From Rotaria sordida (Eukaryota > Rotifera > Eurotatoria > Philodinida > Philodinidae): a DNA stretch of 64,000 bases. Under the pieces are notes generated by a model. It made no database searches and was not told the origin of the DNA. It saw nothing but the letters and a program-made list of their open reading frames with translations. This document shows, piece after piece, positions 23,453 to 35,000 of the stretch. The position numbers and the translations under genes are program-made. The number at the start of each line of letters is the position of its first letter. Positions within the stretch are counted from its first letter, which is position 1. The stretch covers positions 1-64,000 of the forward strand of contig CAJNOL010000833.1 of the NCBI GenBank assembly GCA_905250125.1, read 5' to 3'.

Positions 23453-25045
23453 TACTCTTGTATATCATTTGATCTTCTTGATAAATATTGAGCTTGACGA
23501 TGAAACAAGTAATAATGACGTCGAGCAAATATATCACCGGGTAATCTTCGTTCATTTTGTTGTTCAATTATTTTATCTTTTACACCAATAAGTAATAAAT
23601 CATCAAGTGGTTTGACATGAGTATAATAAATATTGTATTCAGCAAGAATATGTCGAACTAATTTCATTGTAAATCTGTAATAGAATGGACGAGTGATAAA
23701 ATATCTATAATGTTGCATTCGGAAATAAAGATTTCTTTTTCGATTTTGTCGTTTTCGAGCTTCAGTTGATCGTGTTCGACTATGTAATTGACGTTTCTTG
23801 GTTAAAGATTGTTGTTGTTGTTCATAATCATGGACATCATCAACCATATCATGGTTGTTGACACGTAAATCATTATCATTTGCTGGTAATGCAGGATTTG
23901 GTTCATTATCATCATCAGATATTGCTTCATATAATGATTCATTATTATTTAATGGTAATGCTTTATTTAATTCATTATCATCATTTGAAATTTCTTAATA
24001 TAACATATCATTATTAATAGTAATTTTAATACACTGATTAACTGTTATTTCATCATCATTATTGTCATCATTAATATTCTTTATTATCTGTTAATTAATA
24101 TTTGTATTTGTTGAGTTGTTATTAGCTCGTGTTGATGATGGTAATGCCTGAAATGAATCAAGAATATTAATTTTTGTTACCTGTTGAAATGTCCAATATA
24201 ATGTAACGGGTCGAATTAAACATGTTGTTGCAAAACAATCATATATCGCGTAATGTATCATGTTATTTCTGTTTGATGTTGATAAGGTTGAGTACATTTG
24301 ATCTAATTCCATTGTCCATTCATTAGCAATAATTGACTTGTCAATAAACATTCCATATGTATAAATTAAAGCGTGTTGTAATGTCCATGGTTCATTAGGA
24401 CGATAAGGACTTGATTTATGACAAGTACATTTTGAGAATAAATTCTTTTGTCCATCAGAATTAATATCGTTAATAATAATATTACGACGATTTGACAGGC
24501 TACACATCTCGCAATGAGATAGTGCCCAACTTTATCAATCAGCAAATTTAAGTTGAAGATTAACCACTGATGTTTTAATTGGCTATTCAAACCATTGATA
24601 AACAATAGCTGGATAAATTTCCTTACGTAATGGTTCCCAAGAATATATGTTATTTCTAAATTTAAAAATTAATTCAAATAATTATTTAATTTGTAAATGA
24701 ATTAATGAATGAGTTGGTGGTAAATGTGCAAGTTCTACTAATATAACAAAAAATGGTAATTGTTGAGGTATTATTTGAATTTGAATTAATGCTAATTGTT
24801 TGGTTGATTTTTCATCTTCAGTATCAAATGTAAATTCATTACAAATTGGTACATGATTAATTAATTTTTGTATTGTTTCAGTTGTTGTATATTTGTTTAC
24901 ATATATATAATTTCATAAAGTGATGTTGGTATATCAAATGCTGGATATTGTTGTTGATATTGATAATTTTTCTTCGCCTTTTCTGCAGCACGTATCCAAT
25001 TCGATCTTTGATTGTCATCAAGATGAGCTGGAGGATTGTTAATAT
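23453..25045 (-). pseudogene. Decayed DnaQ/RNase D-like 3'-5' exonuclease gene
   Basis: Read on the minus strand, one frame runs from about 24900 to 23453, broken only by stop codons. The exonuclease motifs are in order. Exo I is EFTFDTEDE (catalytic D and E) followed by LALIQIQ. An Exo II-region segment is FKFRNNIYSWEPL. Then comes GMFIDKSIIANEW, as in RNase D or Werner-type enzymes. Exo III is HYAIYDCFAT (Y-x3-D). Downstream is an acidic N/D-rich linker with the repeat LYEAISDDDNE, an arginine-rich stretch (STEARKRQNRKRNLYFRM) and a conserved-looking tail (YYTHVKPLDDLLLIGVKDK). In-frame stops follow QIK, WFE, FAD (two), TNIN and MLY, and a frame change occurs near 24905. I recall similar proteins as abundant in bdelloid genomes but cannot name the family. 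Confidence 0.7.
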
Positions 25046-25049
25046 CATG

Positions 25050-25255
25050 TACAGTGGAAGACAAAAGTTCTGGGACAAACTTTTCCTTTTAATAGTGTTT
25101 TGTTAAGAAGCTAATAGAAGCAAATGGTGATGTCTTGTAATGTATCTAATAGCAATCTCTCATATACTGTTAGACCATTATAATTGAACGTTTCTACAGA
25201 AAGTTATATAAATTTCAAAATTAGTCCATTGTACAAAAGTTCTTGGACAATGCAG
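25050..25255. repeat. One terminal repeat of a Tc1-like element (IR/DR type)
   Basis: TACAGTGGAAGACAAAAGTT begins at 25050, directly interrupting the upstream part of the exonuclease pseudogene. A second direct copy of ACAAAAGTTCTTGGACAA occurs at about 25234. Paired direct repeats of about 18 bp inside a terminal repeat of about 200 bp are typical of Tc1-family IR/DR ends. The partner end is not found on the other side. Confidence 0.5.
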
Positions 25256-26059
25256 GAATATTGCGTCGGGTAACTAATATTATATACAAAAAATGATAAG
25301 ATGAAGCTGAAAATTTCAGAATTTGTAGTTCTTATCAAGACAATATTCTTCATAAAAAATAGTTTTGAAAAATCTTCCAGCATCATATTTTGCTGAGTCT
25401 AATGAAAATGACACCTTTAGACACTCAAGACTTCTACTCATCTTGCTTCTAATACGTGAGTTCTTCATGAAACTTCCAAGATATATCGGGAGTAATGTCA
25501 CTAGTAATTATGGAAATTTTCAGCTCATCTCCTCATTTCTACTTTGAGATATTTCCATTTTAAGATCAAAAAATTGTGCTATTTCAAGGCAGAATCTATC
25601 CCACGTCTTACGTGCAAGATGACTCGGAACCTTTTCAAATTATAGAAGACATATCGCTCTCGCTTGCTATAATGTCGGCTCTTTTAAATTCCCATTAGTT
25701 GTTTAGTCAGTGGAAATTTATTGTAACATGGGTAAGAAAACAGTTAAAAAAGCCTGAAGATGGATATCAAATTTCAATCATAGAATTATTTCTAAAGACA
25801 AAGATGAAAAAAATAAATTATATGTTATTTTAAACTCTAGATATATATATATACTCTTTCGAATGAAACAAGAACAAAAGCGTAATATCGTATTGCTGAT
25901 GAAAATATCAAAATCTTCTATCGTGTTCGAGTCACCATTAAACTACGTAAGTATGTATGAATGTATATCTAAGATATTTTTTTGTTGCTTCTATAAGTAA
26001 GAAAAGAAAAGAACATGAAACAAATGCTAGAAGAAGTGTTTATCAAACATAAAAGAAGG

Positions 26060-26915
26060 TTATTTTTCAATTGCACCTCCTTTTGCTTTGACACATTCAG
26101 CTATACGTTTAGGCATTGATTTAATTAAGTTTGCACAAATTGTTGATTCGACAGATAACCATTCACTCCGTAAACGTTCGTTTAGTTCTTGAATAGTATG
26201 CATAGGAATTTTTTTAAACTTCTTGTCGATAATTGCCCATAAGTTTTCTACCGGATTTAAGTCCGGACTGTGTGCAGGCCATGGTAATATGTTTATTGAC
26301 AAATCTTCAAACAAAGCTTTGATATCACGAGTTTTATAATATGGTGCGTTATCCTGTTGGTAAATACCATTTGTTTCCAAATGCCACATATTAATTGACG
26401 GAATTAATTCATTTTCTATAACATCACCATATAATGCAGAATTCATATTTTGATTGTACAATTTGCAACAACTGGTTCCTGATGCAGAAATCACGCCCCA
26501 AAACGCAACTTTGGCTCCACCACCTTGAACAACTTCTTTGATGCAATCGGAAGTCATTACGTTCTCGTGATGTTCTCCATACCTTAGTCACATTCTTATC
26601 TCTAAACAAAAAAAATGTAGATTCATCAGAAAACATGATATTTTACCATTCATTCGATGTCCAATCTAGTCTTTCTTGACACCATAATAATCGTGCCTTC
26701 ATATGCGTTGATGTAAGTACGGGTTTCTTTAATTTCATCTTGTACTCGTAACCTAATTCAACTAAGTAACGTTGTACTGTACGAGCAGATATAACTTTGC
26801 CAGTTGCTGTACTTAACTCAGCTGCTGATGCATGACTTGATTGACGTGCTGTACCAGTTGTTAAACGTTTTAATACCCGAAGATCATGTTGTGTCAGTTT
26901 TTTTGGCAGCAGTGG
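26060..26915 (-). pseudogene. Tc1-like DD34E transposase, truncated and broken
   Basis: Catalyses cut-and-paste transposition in intact relatives. On the minus strand it starts within the second helix-turn-helix (KKLTQHDLRVLKRL), continues through YLVELGYEYKMKLKKPVL and reaches the first catalytic aspartate in MFSDEST. Then come GGGAKVAFWGVISASG, the second aspartate in QQDNAPYY and the glutamate in SPDLNPVENLW. There are 34 residues between the last two, hence DD34E. The lesions are a TAA at 26643-26645 just before FSDEST and a frameshift near 26555. The first 50 or so residues are missing at the junction with a foldback element near 26909. The natural stop is at 26060-26062. Confidence 0.9.
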
Positions 26916-28500
26916 CAGAATTCATCCCAAGCAGAATTTAAGAATTCTGCTAATTGATTCAGTTTTCCTTATCCGTTTATGTGCTTCATTTTATATGGTT
27001 ATCTCTGCTTTAAAATCAAAATTCTGCTTAGAATTATGTTTTTCCAGCAGAATGGTGTTAGAATTTTGATTCTCTAGCAGAATTTTGCTCCATCATGTAC
27101 ACTTATTCATGCTTCGAAATGAAAATTCTGCTTAGAATTATGTTTTTCTAGCAGAATTGTGTTAGAATTTTGATTTTCTAGCATCAGCATCGATATCAAC
27201 ATTAACATCAACATCAACACCAACTCCAACATCAAAATCAACATCAACACCCATACCCACACTCAATTCATCAATCTATGAATTTATTTCGCAAACACTA
27301 TAATGATATTTTGTTTTACATGCGGAATTTTAGCATGATTTAAATCATGTATTAAAAAAAATGAATATATATGTAGCATAAGTTCTATATTTTATGTATG
27401 ATCAATGATTTATATAACAGGAAATTTTCGGTCTTTTTAACAGGCATTTTCAATCTATGGAGCTGTTTGATGAAAAATTAACAGTACAACAGAAACTAAA
27501 GATGGAAAAAATAAACAGTAACACGAAAAACGAATATGTCCATAAGGTATAAACTAAAGATGATACCGATGACATCATGAAACATATGTTCACATATAGG
27601 TATATAATATCATGAAAATATTAATACCATAAAATGCTAAATTTCAAAACAATATATATACAATATCATACAATATCAATATCATAAATATTAACATTAT
27701 AAGACATATATACATATATATATATAACATGATGAACATAGTGCATATTGATTGTGATGTTATAGATTATTACAATGATTATCATTACATTATATATGTA
27801 ATGATGCTTAGATGTTAATATTTTACATAATGGTAATATTTTCATGATCTTATATGTATCATTATGTAAAATACTAACATCTTAGTGTCATGAATAATAC
27901 AATTCCACGCGTGGGACAGAATTCTGACAAAATTCTGCTGGAAAAACATAATTCTAAGCAGAATTTTGACTTATAAACAAGGTTATACGATGGAACAAAA
28001 TTCTGCTAGAGAATCAAAATTCTAACACAACTCTGCTAGAAAAACATAATTCTAAGCAGAATTTTGATTTTAAAGCAGGGATAATTGTATATAATGGAAT
28101 ACAATTCTGCTAGGGAATCAGAATTCTAACACAATTCTGCTGGAAAAGCATAATTCTAAGCAGAAATTTGATCTGAATACAGTAATATACATATGTGTTG
28201 GCACACAATTCTGCTAGGGTATCAGCATTCTGTCAAAATTCTGCTGGAAAAACATAATTCTAAGCAGAATTTTGATTTTAAAGCAGGGATAATTGTATAT
28301 AACGGAACACAATTCTGCTGGAAAAATATAATTCTAAGCAGAATATGCCTAATAGAGTTATTATTGTTTTGTTATATTATTATAAGAATGATAAATACAT
28401 GCAGAATACAGAATTCTTAAAATCTGCTTGTGAGAATTTTGCCACCTCTCTGCAGAATACAGAATTCTTAAAATCTGCTTGTGAGAATTTTGCAACCTCT
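26909..28500. mobile_element. Foldback element made of inverted 104 bp repeat arrays
   Basis: The left part carries two copies and the right part five copies, in opposite orientation, of a unit built around TTCTAAGCAGAATTTTGATT and ACACAATTCTGCTGGAAAA. The landmark ATTCTAAGCA starts at 27951, 28049, 28153, 28257 and 28331 on the right. Its complement is at 27025 and 27129 on the left. Outer tips also match in inverse: TGGCAGAATTCATCC at the left, and the complement of 28430-28450, with a second copy ending near 28500 through a 51 bp duplication. The 700 bp loop is AT-rich and holds a CATCAA-type microsatellite (27185-27250). There is no open frame. Confidence 0.75.
27185..27250. repeat. CATCAA-type microsatellite
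   Basis: Imperfect hexamer run of ATCAAC/ACCAAC units inside the loop of the 26.9-28.5 kb foldback element. Confidence 0.8.
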
Positions 28501-29095
28501 CAACATAGCATGTCAGTAAAACGAAGCCAGGCCATTTTTCACCATTGTAATTCTAGTATCTCATAGAAGACAGCATTCGAAATGATAACTTTCGCTCTAC
28601 TCGTCAAGATCTACCTGTCCTGAATATTTCAAATTTTCCTAATTATAGAAAAACGATCGGCAGTGATCATCGTTATTTCAATAAGTAGTTTAATCATATG
28701 TTTTCATATTCTCTAATGATGAACTAAAGATGCACTTTAACTTAAATTATCTAATCATGAAACCAAAAATAAAAGCCATTGAAATATTTAGTAATGAATA
28801 TAAATGAAAATAATGATCAATATTTTGTTTTACTATGGCAAATATATGATTATATTACTAATAAAAATGTTTAATTAACAAATAGAACCAATAAGATATG
28901 ACTAATGTACATTAAATAAAACAATTGAAAATCTACATTTGCACAAATAATGGAATTCGTCATATCAGATATAAAGTATATTCATAAAAGTAGTAATGAA
29001 AAAAAAAAGAAAAGAAATAAAGATTGGTGAATCTTAAAGATTACATTAATAATATGAACAAACTCAAATTTATAATTGATAAATTATATTCATTT
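28501..29095. other. Spacer downstream of alpha-catenin
   Basis: 595 bp of AT-rich DNA. The first 140 bp, read on the minus strand, contain KVIISNAV and, in another frame, YNGEKWPG. These are faintly like Tc1 N-terminal segments, so the missing start of the broken Tc1 transposase may lie here. The remainder is the alpha-catenin 3' flank. Confidence 0.3.
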
Positions 29096-32000
29096 TTAAT
29101 TTTGAAATTGACTCAGAACATGTAATGGTTCAAGTCGTGTTTTAGCCGAACCTTTTCTTATTCGTGAATCTAATTCATTCTGTCGATCATTTAATACCAA
29201 TGGTTTCTTTTCTGGTAAACGCATTTTCCATTGAACAATCGGCTAAATGAAGAATAAAGAAAAAAAATAAAGTAACGTCAATACAAATCATCATGAAAAT
29301 CTCACTTCTTTATTGCCCGATTTATTACGATATTTTGTTGAAGCAATATACGATGCTTTAACTGTAAGTACAACAGCATTCATTAAATTTTTTGCTGCAG
29401 TTATCAATGAAGTTGCACTATCAAGCTAATGAATAAAATCAAAATGAAAAATTTCAATTGAAATTAATCAAGAATACATACTCCACTAACAATTAATTCA
29501 CCACTTATATTTTGTACATCAGCTTTAACTTTACTTGTTATATCCAATTGATGACAATAGAGAGTAATACCTTATGAACGAACACAAAAAACTTGAATAT
29601 TAAAAAATAAAAATAAATACTTACGATCAACATAAGCAACAAGATCAGATTTTGATTGAGATTCAACACACTATTACAAAAAAGAAATTTTATTTCGATA
29701 TTCAAAAAAAAAATTAAAAATTTACTTGAGCTGCAATATCTTTAGCTAATTTATTTAATTTTGATCCACATTCAGATATCATTTTAGCTGCATTAATTAC
29801 ATCCATTGTTGTACGTAATGGTCCACGACCACTATATGAAAAAAGAAAAAAACAAATTTCAATTGTTATATTGAAAAATGATCATTTTTCAAAAACAAAA
29901 AAGTTCTACCGAGTAAAATCAGTCATTTCCATCATAATCATACACATTTTTTTAGCAAGAACAATTATATCATTACCACGATCATCCCATTTAAGTACTT
30001 CACGTTCAAAATCACGTTTTGTTTTTTTAAAACCTTCAACTTGAATTTCAATTTGTTCACGTTCTTCTTTTGGTAATCGTCTCATCAAATCCTTTATTAT
30101 TATTTTTTTTGCATAAATAATTAAAATAAAAAAGAAAAATATCTATTGATTTCATACTCGACTTGGATTATCATTTTTGCCTGGATACATTTCAAGATCA
30201 ACTACTTGTTGACCATCGGATGATGGTCCATAACTTGATGCTTGAGATTGAGCATAAATTTCTTCATTTAAACCTTCATCATCATCACTTGGCCATTCAA
30301 GATCCTATTACAATATTAAATATATTTATATTCCAAAAATATTTTTCTTTATTCATTTTCATATGTATAAATAAATCATAGTTAGTATTGAAGGTTTTTT
30401 TTTTCCTACAGGCTATGACAAATATTATTATCTAGCATGATTTATTGAAGGAGACAGTGAAAAATTGAATGTTAATTGATTGTCATTGATCTTTTTTTGT
30501 CACATGCATGATGATTAACAAGACAATAGACACTCAAATTTTCGAATTCATATATTTAGAATATACCAAAAGTAATAATGATGGTACTATAATATCGTAT
30601 AGGATAGCTCGAGGAAATTTTCTCTTTATATATACTGATACTTCAAATAATGCTCTTTATTTCTTAAGTAGTTCATCATTCTTTTGTTATAATTCAGATC
30701 AGTTCGTATTTGTAATACAAATATCGTTATTAGTAAAGTAATGAACATATTCGATAATTTCAGATGTATTAGATCGTATTTCATCCATTCATTTCTTGTT
30801 AATCTTTACGAAATCATTTTCATTATCTTGCAACTCTTCTCTGAAAGATGAATAATTTTCATTCAAAATTTTCTTATTATCTATATTAATTGAAGAATGA
30901 AAGAGTATTGTTTATGTTATCAATGAATATAAAAAGAAATACTATCGAAACTTGCTATTCTATATAGTAATGTCGTAGTAAAATCTACAACTGTTGCTCT
31001 CATAACATTTTCTTTCCTATGGCTCTTGTTTACAATACCAAGTAATCAAAAACCGATTAGAAAATTAATGAAATTAGATACAGACATCGTTCTCACATTA
31101 ATCTTTGCCTTAACACAACCTTTCACTTTCAGTATGATGAGAACAAGTGTCGTGGAAGTATTTATTTGACATATAACAGTCATGTTACAACCGACGTCAT
31201 TACTTTGAATATAACCCTACGTAAAAGAGTTTTATCATATTTTATATTTTAATCTACAAACCATTCTATTTCAAAAATAATTATAGACGATCGAAATTTT
31301 GATCAAGATTTTCATTGTTTGATATTTTCGATTTCAAATTTTTCAACAAAATTTAAATACAATAAAATGTCTAATAAAGAAAAGCCAATCATTGGCTAAC
31401 TGCTGTTTCTTTGTAATATACATATGTATATAGAAATGATTACAATAAAAGGATTATGCCATAAGGAACAAACTAACTTCTCATAACCTCAGTTAGCCTG
31501 GAAAAATAACAAATACTCTTCTAAATCATTATAATCAATGATCGTTTTTTTATCATTTAAAGATCTTTCATAGTCAAGATATCAACTAGAAATTTTTATT
31601 TTCAAATATTGTATACAGTTTAGGGAGCTATGGGTCCCACGTTTTATTTTTTGTCGGGCCCGGTTAAACGTTTTTGTGAATCTGCTGCTGCTCAGATGAA
31701 AAATACAGCAACAAGATATAACTGTACATTGAGTTTTTTTTCTAAGAGTAACCAATAAATAGCTAAAACCTTGATCCTTTACTTGTTCATATACACGAAG
31801 GGTGCCAGATATTGATGGAGGAAACCTCGAGTTTGGATCCAACCGGGTCCGGGTCCACAAAAACATGGACCCGCAATTCTCTAATACAGTTCTGTATTCA
31901 TATAAAAAATTTTGACGAAACTATTGAACTTACCGGATTCATTAATACACTATTACGAATATCACGTATGCAATGATAAATATTACTTGATACTTCGATT

Positions 32001-35000
32001 AATTCTTGTTCAGTTAATTCATACTAAAAGAACTTGAATTTTATAACAAAAACTAAACATATTTCTATTCACTGTTCTATTATCTTGTAAAGGTTTCATT
32101 CGAAGAATGTCAATAGCTATTTGAATTCTTTCAACAAAATTTGGCATAACTAAATATAAGAATTTTTTATTTCAATATATGAAAAACTTTCATTTACTGT
32201 GATCTCGTAGAACACGAACACTTTCCATAACAGTTCCAGTATATTCTCCTGGTTCATATTTTTCCATTTCAGCAGTAACAACATCAATAACACGCATTGA
32301 TCGTCCTCGAATAGCTCCTGCTGTACGATCAACACCTAATTAAAAAACAAACATTCTTTTTTTTTTCTCAAATCAAAAAAATTTGTTTTTATATACGATC
32401 TGAATTTCGTTCAACCATAGCTTGAATACATGAATTAATATCTTCAAGTATATGATTTTCAGAAATAGCAAGAAAATCTTCAATTTTTGTTATTTCATCA
32501 ACAGCATCAGTTAATAAGCGAACATGTTTTTCCCATGTATCACGAAATATATCCATATTTTCCAGAGCTACTTTTGATGTTGAACGTGCAGCAAGTATTC
32601 GTGCAGCATTTACAACCTATCAAAGAATTCATTAATCTATGACTTTGTAAACAAGAAAAAAAGGTTTTCTTTACTTGTGGTGAAAGATTTTCAATTTGTT
32701 TTGCAGTTAAACGAACTAATTTTATACCTTCAATAGAATCCGACATTGAACATACAACATTAGCAACCTAGAAAAAATTAAAAAAATTTTGTTGTTTTGT
32801 TACGATAATATTTCTTGACTGTACTTCAATTAATTTAGTTGCATGTTCTATAAAGATTCGAGCAGTTTCTTCAACTAATTGAGTATTACCACGTCGTGCT
32901 GCATCGATTAAAGCAAGAAGTGGAACATTAGTAGCTACAAATGTATCACTAACATGATCAACAACTGCTTTTCGAAGCTAAAAAGAATAAAAATAAAAAT
33001 ATTACAAATTAAATAAATTAAAATTTCATTGCTACCGATGTATCATCAGTATCTGTAGGTGTTAAATAAGAACATTCAAATGATTCTATTGATGATAATG
33101 ATGATTCTCGATATAATTTAATACTTGTACTTTTATGTATTGGATTTGGATTACCAGCACATAGATACACATACATTTTTTTTTTCTTTATTAAACTTGT
33201 CTTTACTTTCTATTCTTTCTTTTTTTTCGTTATGACTTTATGTTTAATGTATGTCGATAGGTTTTGACCGATAGACGTAACAAATTATTCAATCAACGCC
33301 TATCATTCACTGAGTCACGATGATGATCATGAAGATGATAACGACGATGATGACATGCAATTCGACATTTACTCGGCCTATGTCTTGATAATTAAAAGCA
33401 TATATAGAAATGAATATATTGCCCTTATATATTTTTCTTTCTCTTTGTCGACACACCTACTAGATGAGTGGTCATTTATAATTCAATGCAAAAGAAAGAA
33501 AAAATATATATATGCAAGACACAGAGAGCGAGAGAGGAAATCTTGATGAATAATATGTATATAAAATTAGTTCATTATATTGAACTTTGTTTCATGACCT
33601 CCGGAATAGAGACAATAATGAAAAGCAAAAAAATAAAAAAATGAATGACTATTAAAAACTCATTTACTTGTTTTCGTAAATCACGAGTTTTTGTTTGCAT
33701 TAATTGAATTTTTTCATTAACATTTTCATCTGAACTTTTCTTTTTCGACTAGAAAACAAAAAAAAAAAGATCAAATATTATAATATTTAAAAATTTCCTT
33801 TTTTTTTACATATTTAATATATTCATCAAGTAGTTCTTGTAAAGCTTGTCGAACTGAATTACATTCTTGTACAATTTTATCACGACGATCTTCTCTTGTC
33901 GATAATGAATCAGCAAGTAAGGCTGCACCTGATATTATATCTTCAAGACGTCCTTCAAGTTGTGGTCGAATAATTTGTTCATTAAATTTTTGTGGTTTCA
34001 TCATAATTATATTCTAAAATAAGTCAATTATTAGATTTTATTGCTTTTTTTTTTCATTTCTTAAATAAGAAAACATTCTTACATCGAATTCATTTAATGC
34101 TCTTGTTAAATCTCCAATTGTATTTAATGATGAATTATATGTTGATGTTTCAAATTGTCCTTGTGTTATGGAAGAAATCATTTTAACAGTATGACGTAAT
34201 TGATTATGAATAAAATCACGATTTTCACGTGCAGAAGGTATTTCAGGATGACGTAAATAAGTTTTTGATGATGTAAATAACATCATTGATGATCGTTTTA
34301 ATGTAGCACGTGCAGTAGCTAAATTTTCTTGTTCAGTTCGATCAACTAAATCCTAGAAGCAAAAAAAAACAAAGTTTTTGACCTTTGTTAAGAAAAAAAT
34401 ATCAATTTTTACTTGTTGTCGTCGTTGTGTATGATGATTTAAATCATTAATATCTTTACCATATTGTTTATAATAATGAATTAATTCTTCTTGATTTGAT
34501 GCATTATAAATATGTTGTAAATCATCTTCAACCTGAAAAATTAAGTTAAATAATAAAAAAAAAGGAAGAAGAAGAAGAATTGAATTGATCTATACCAAAC
34601 GAATAGATTTTAAAATAGTTTGTACATCAACAAGATCAGCTAAGATAAGTAAATGTGTAACTGATGTAAGTAAAGCTCGTGCAGCATTAATCATTTTTTC
34701 ACGTTTTATTTTTGAACATGAATCATCAGCAAATTCTCTTGATAAAACAACCATTTCATCACCTTTTATATTCAAATTTTTAAAACAAAAATTAAATAGA
34801 AAAAAAAAAAAAATTTTCTTTTTTTGTTTTTATTCTTACCTGCTCGTTTAACTTCTTTCATACTTTGTAATAAATCATTACGCATATGAGGATTTTCATG
34901 AGCAATTTCACCAGCTTTATTAATAAAATTTTCTGTTGCTTGAATAACATTTTCAACTAATTGATGAGCTTGTTTTGAACGACCTTTTTTTATATTTGAT

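Noticed and set aside
31582..31866. Minus-strand 94-codon frame in an alpha-catenin intron
   Set aside because: It coincides with a MITE that has terminal repeats and a target duplication, and no protein motif is visible.
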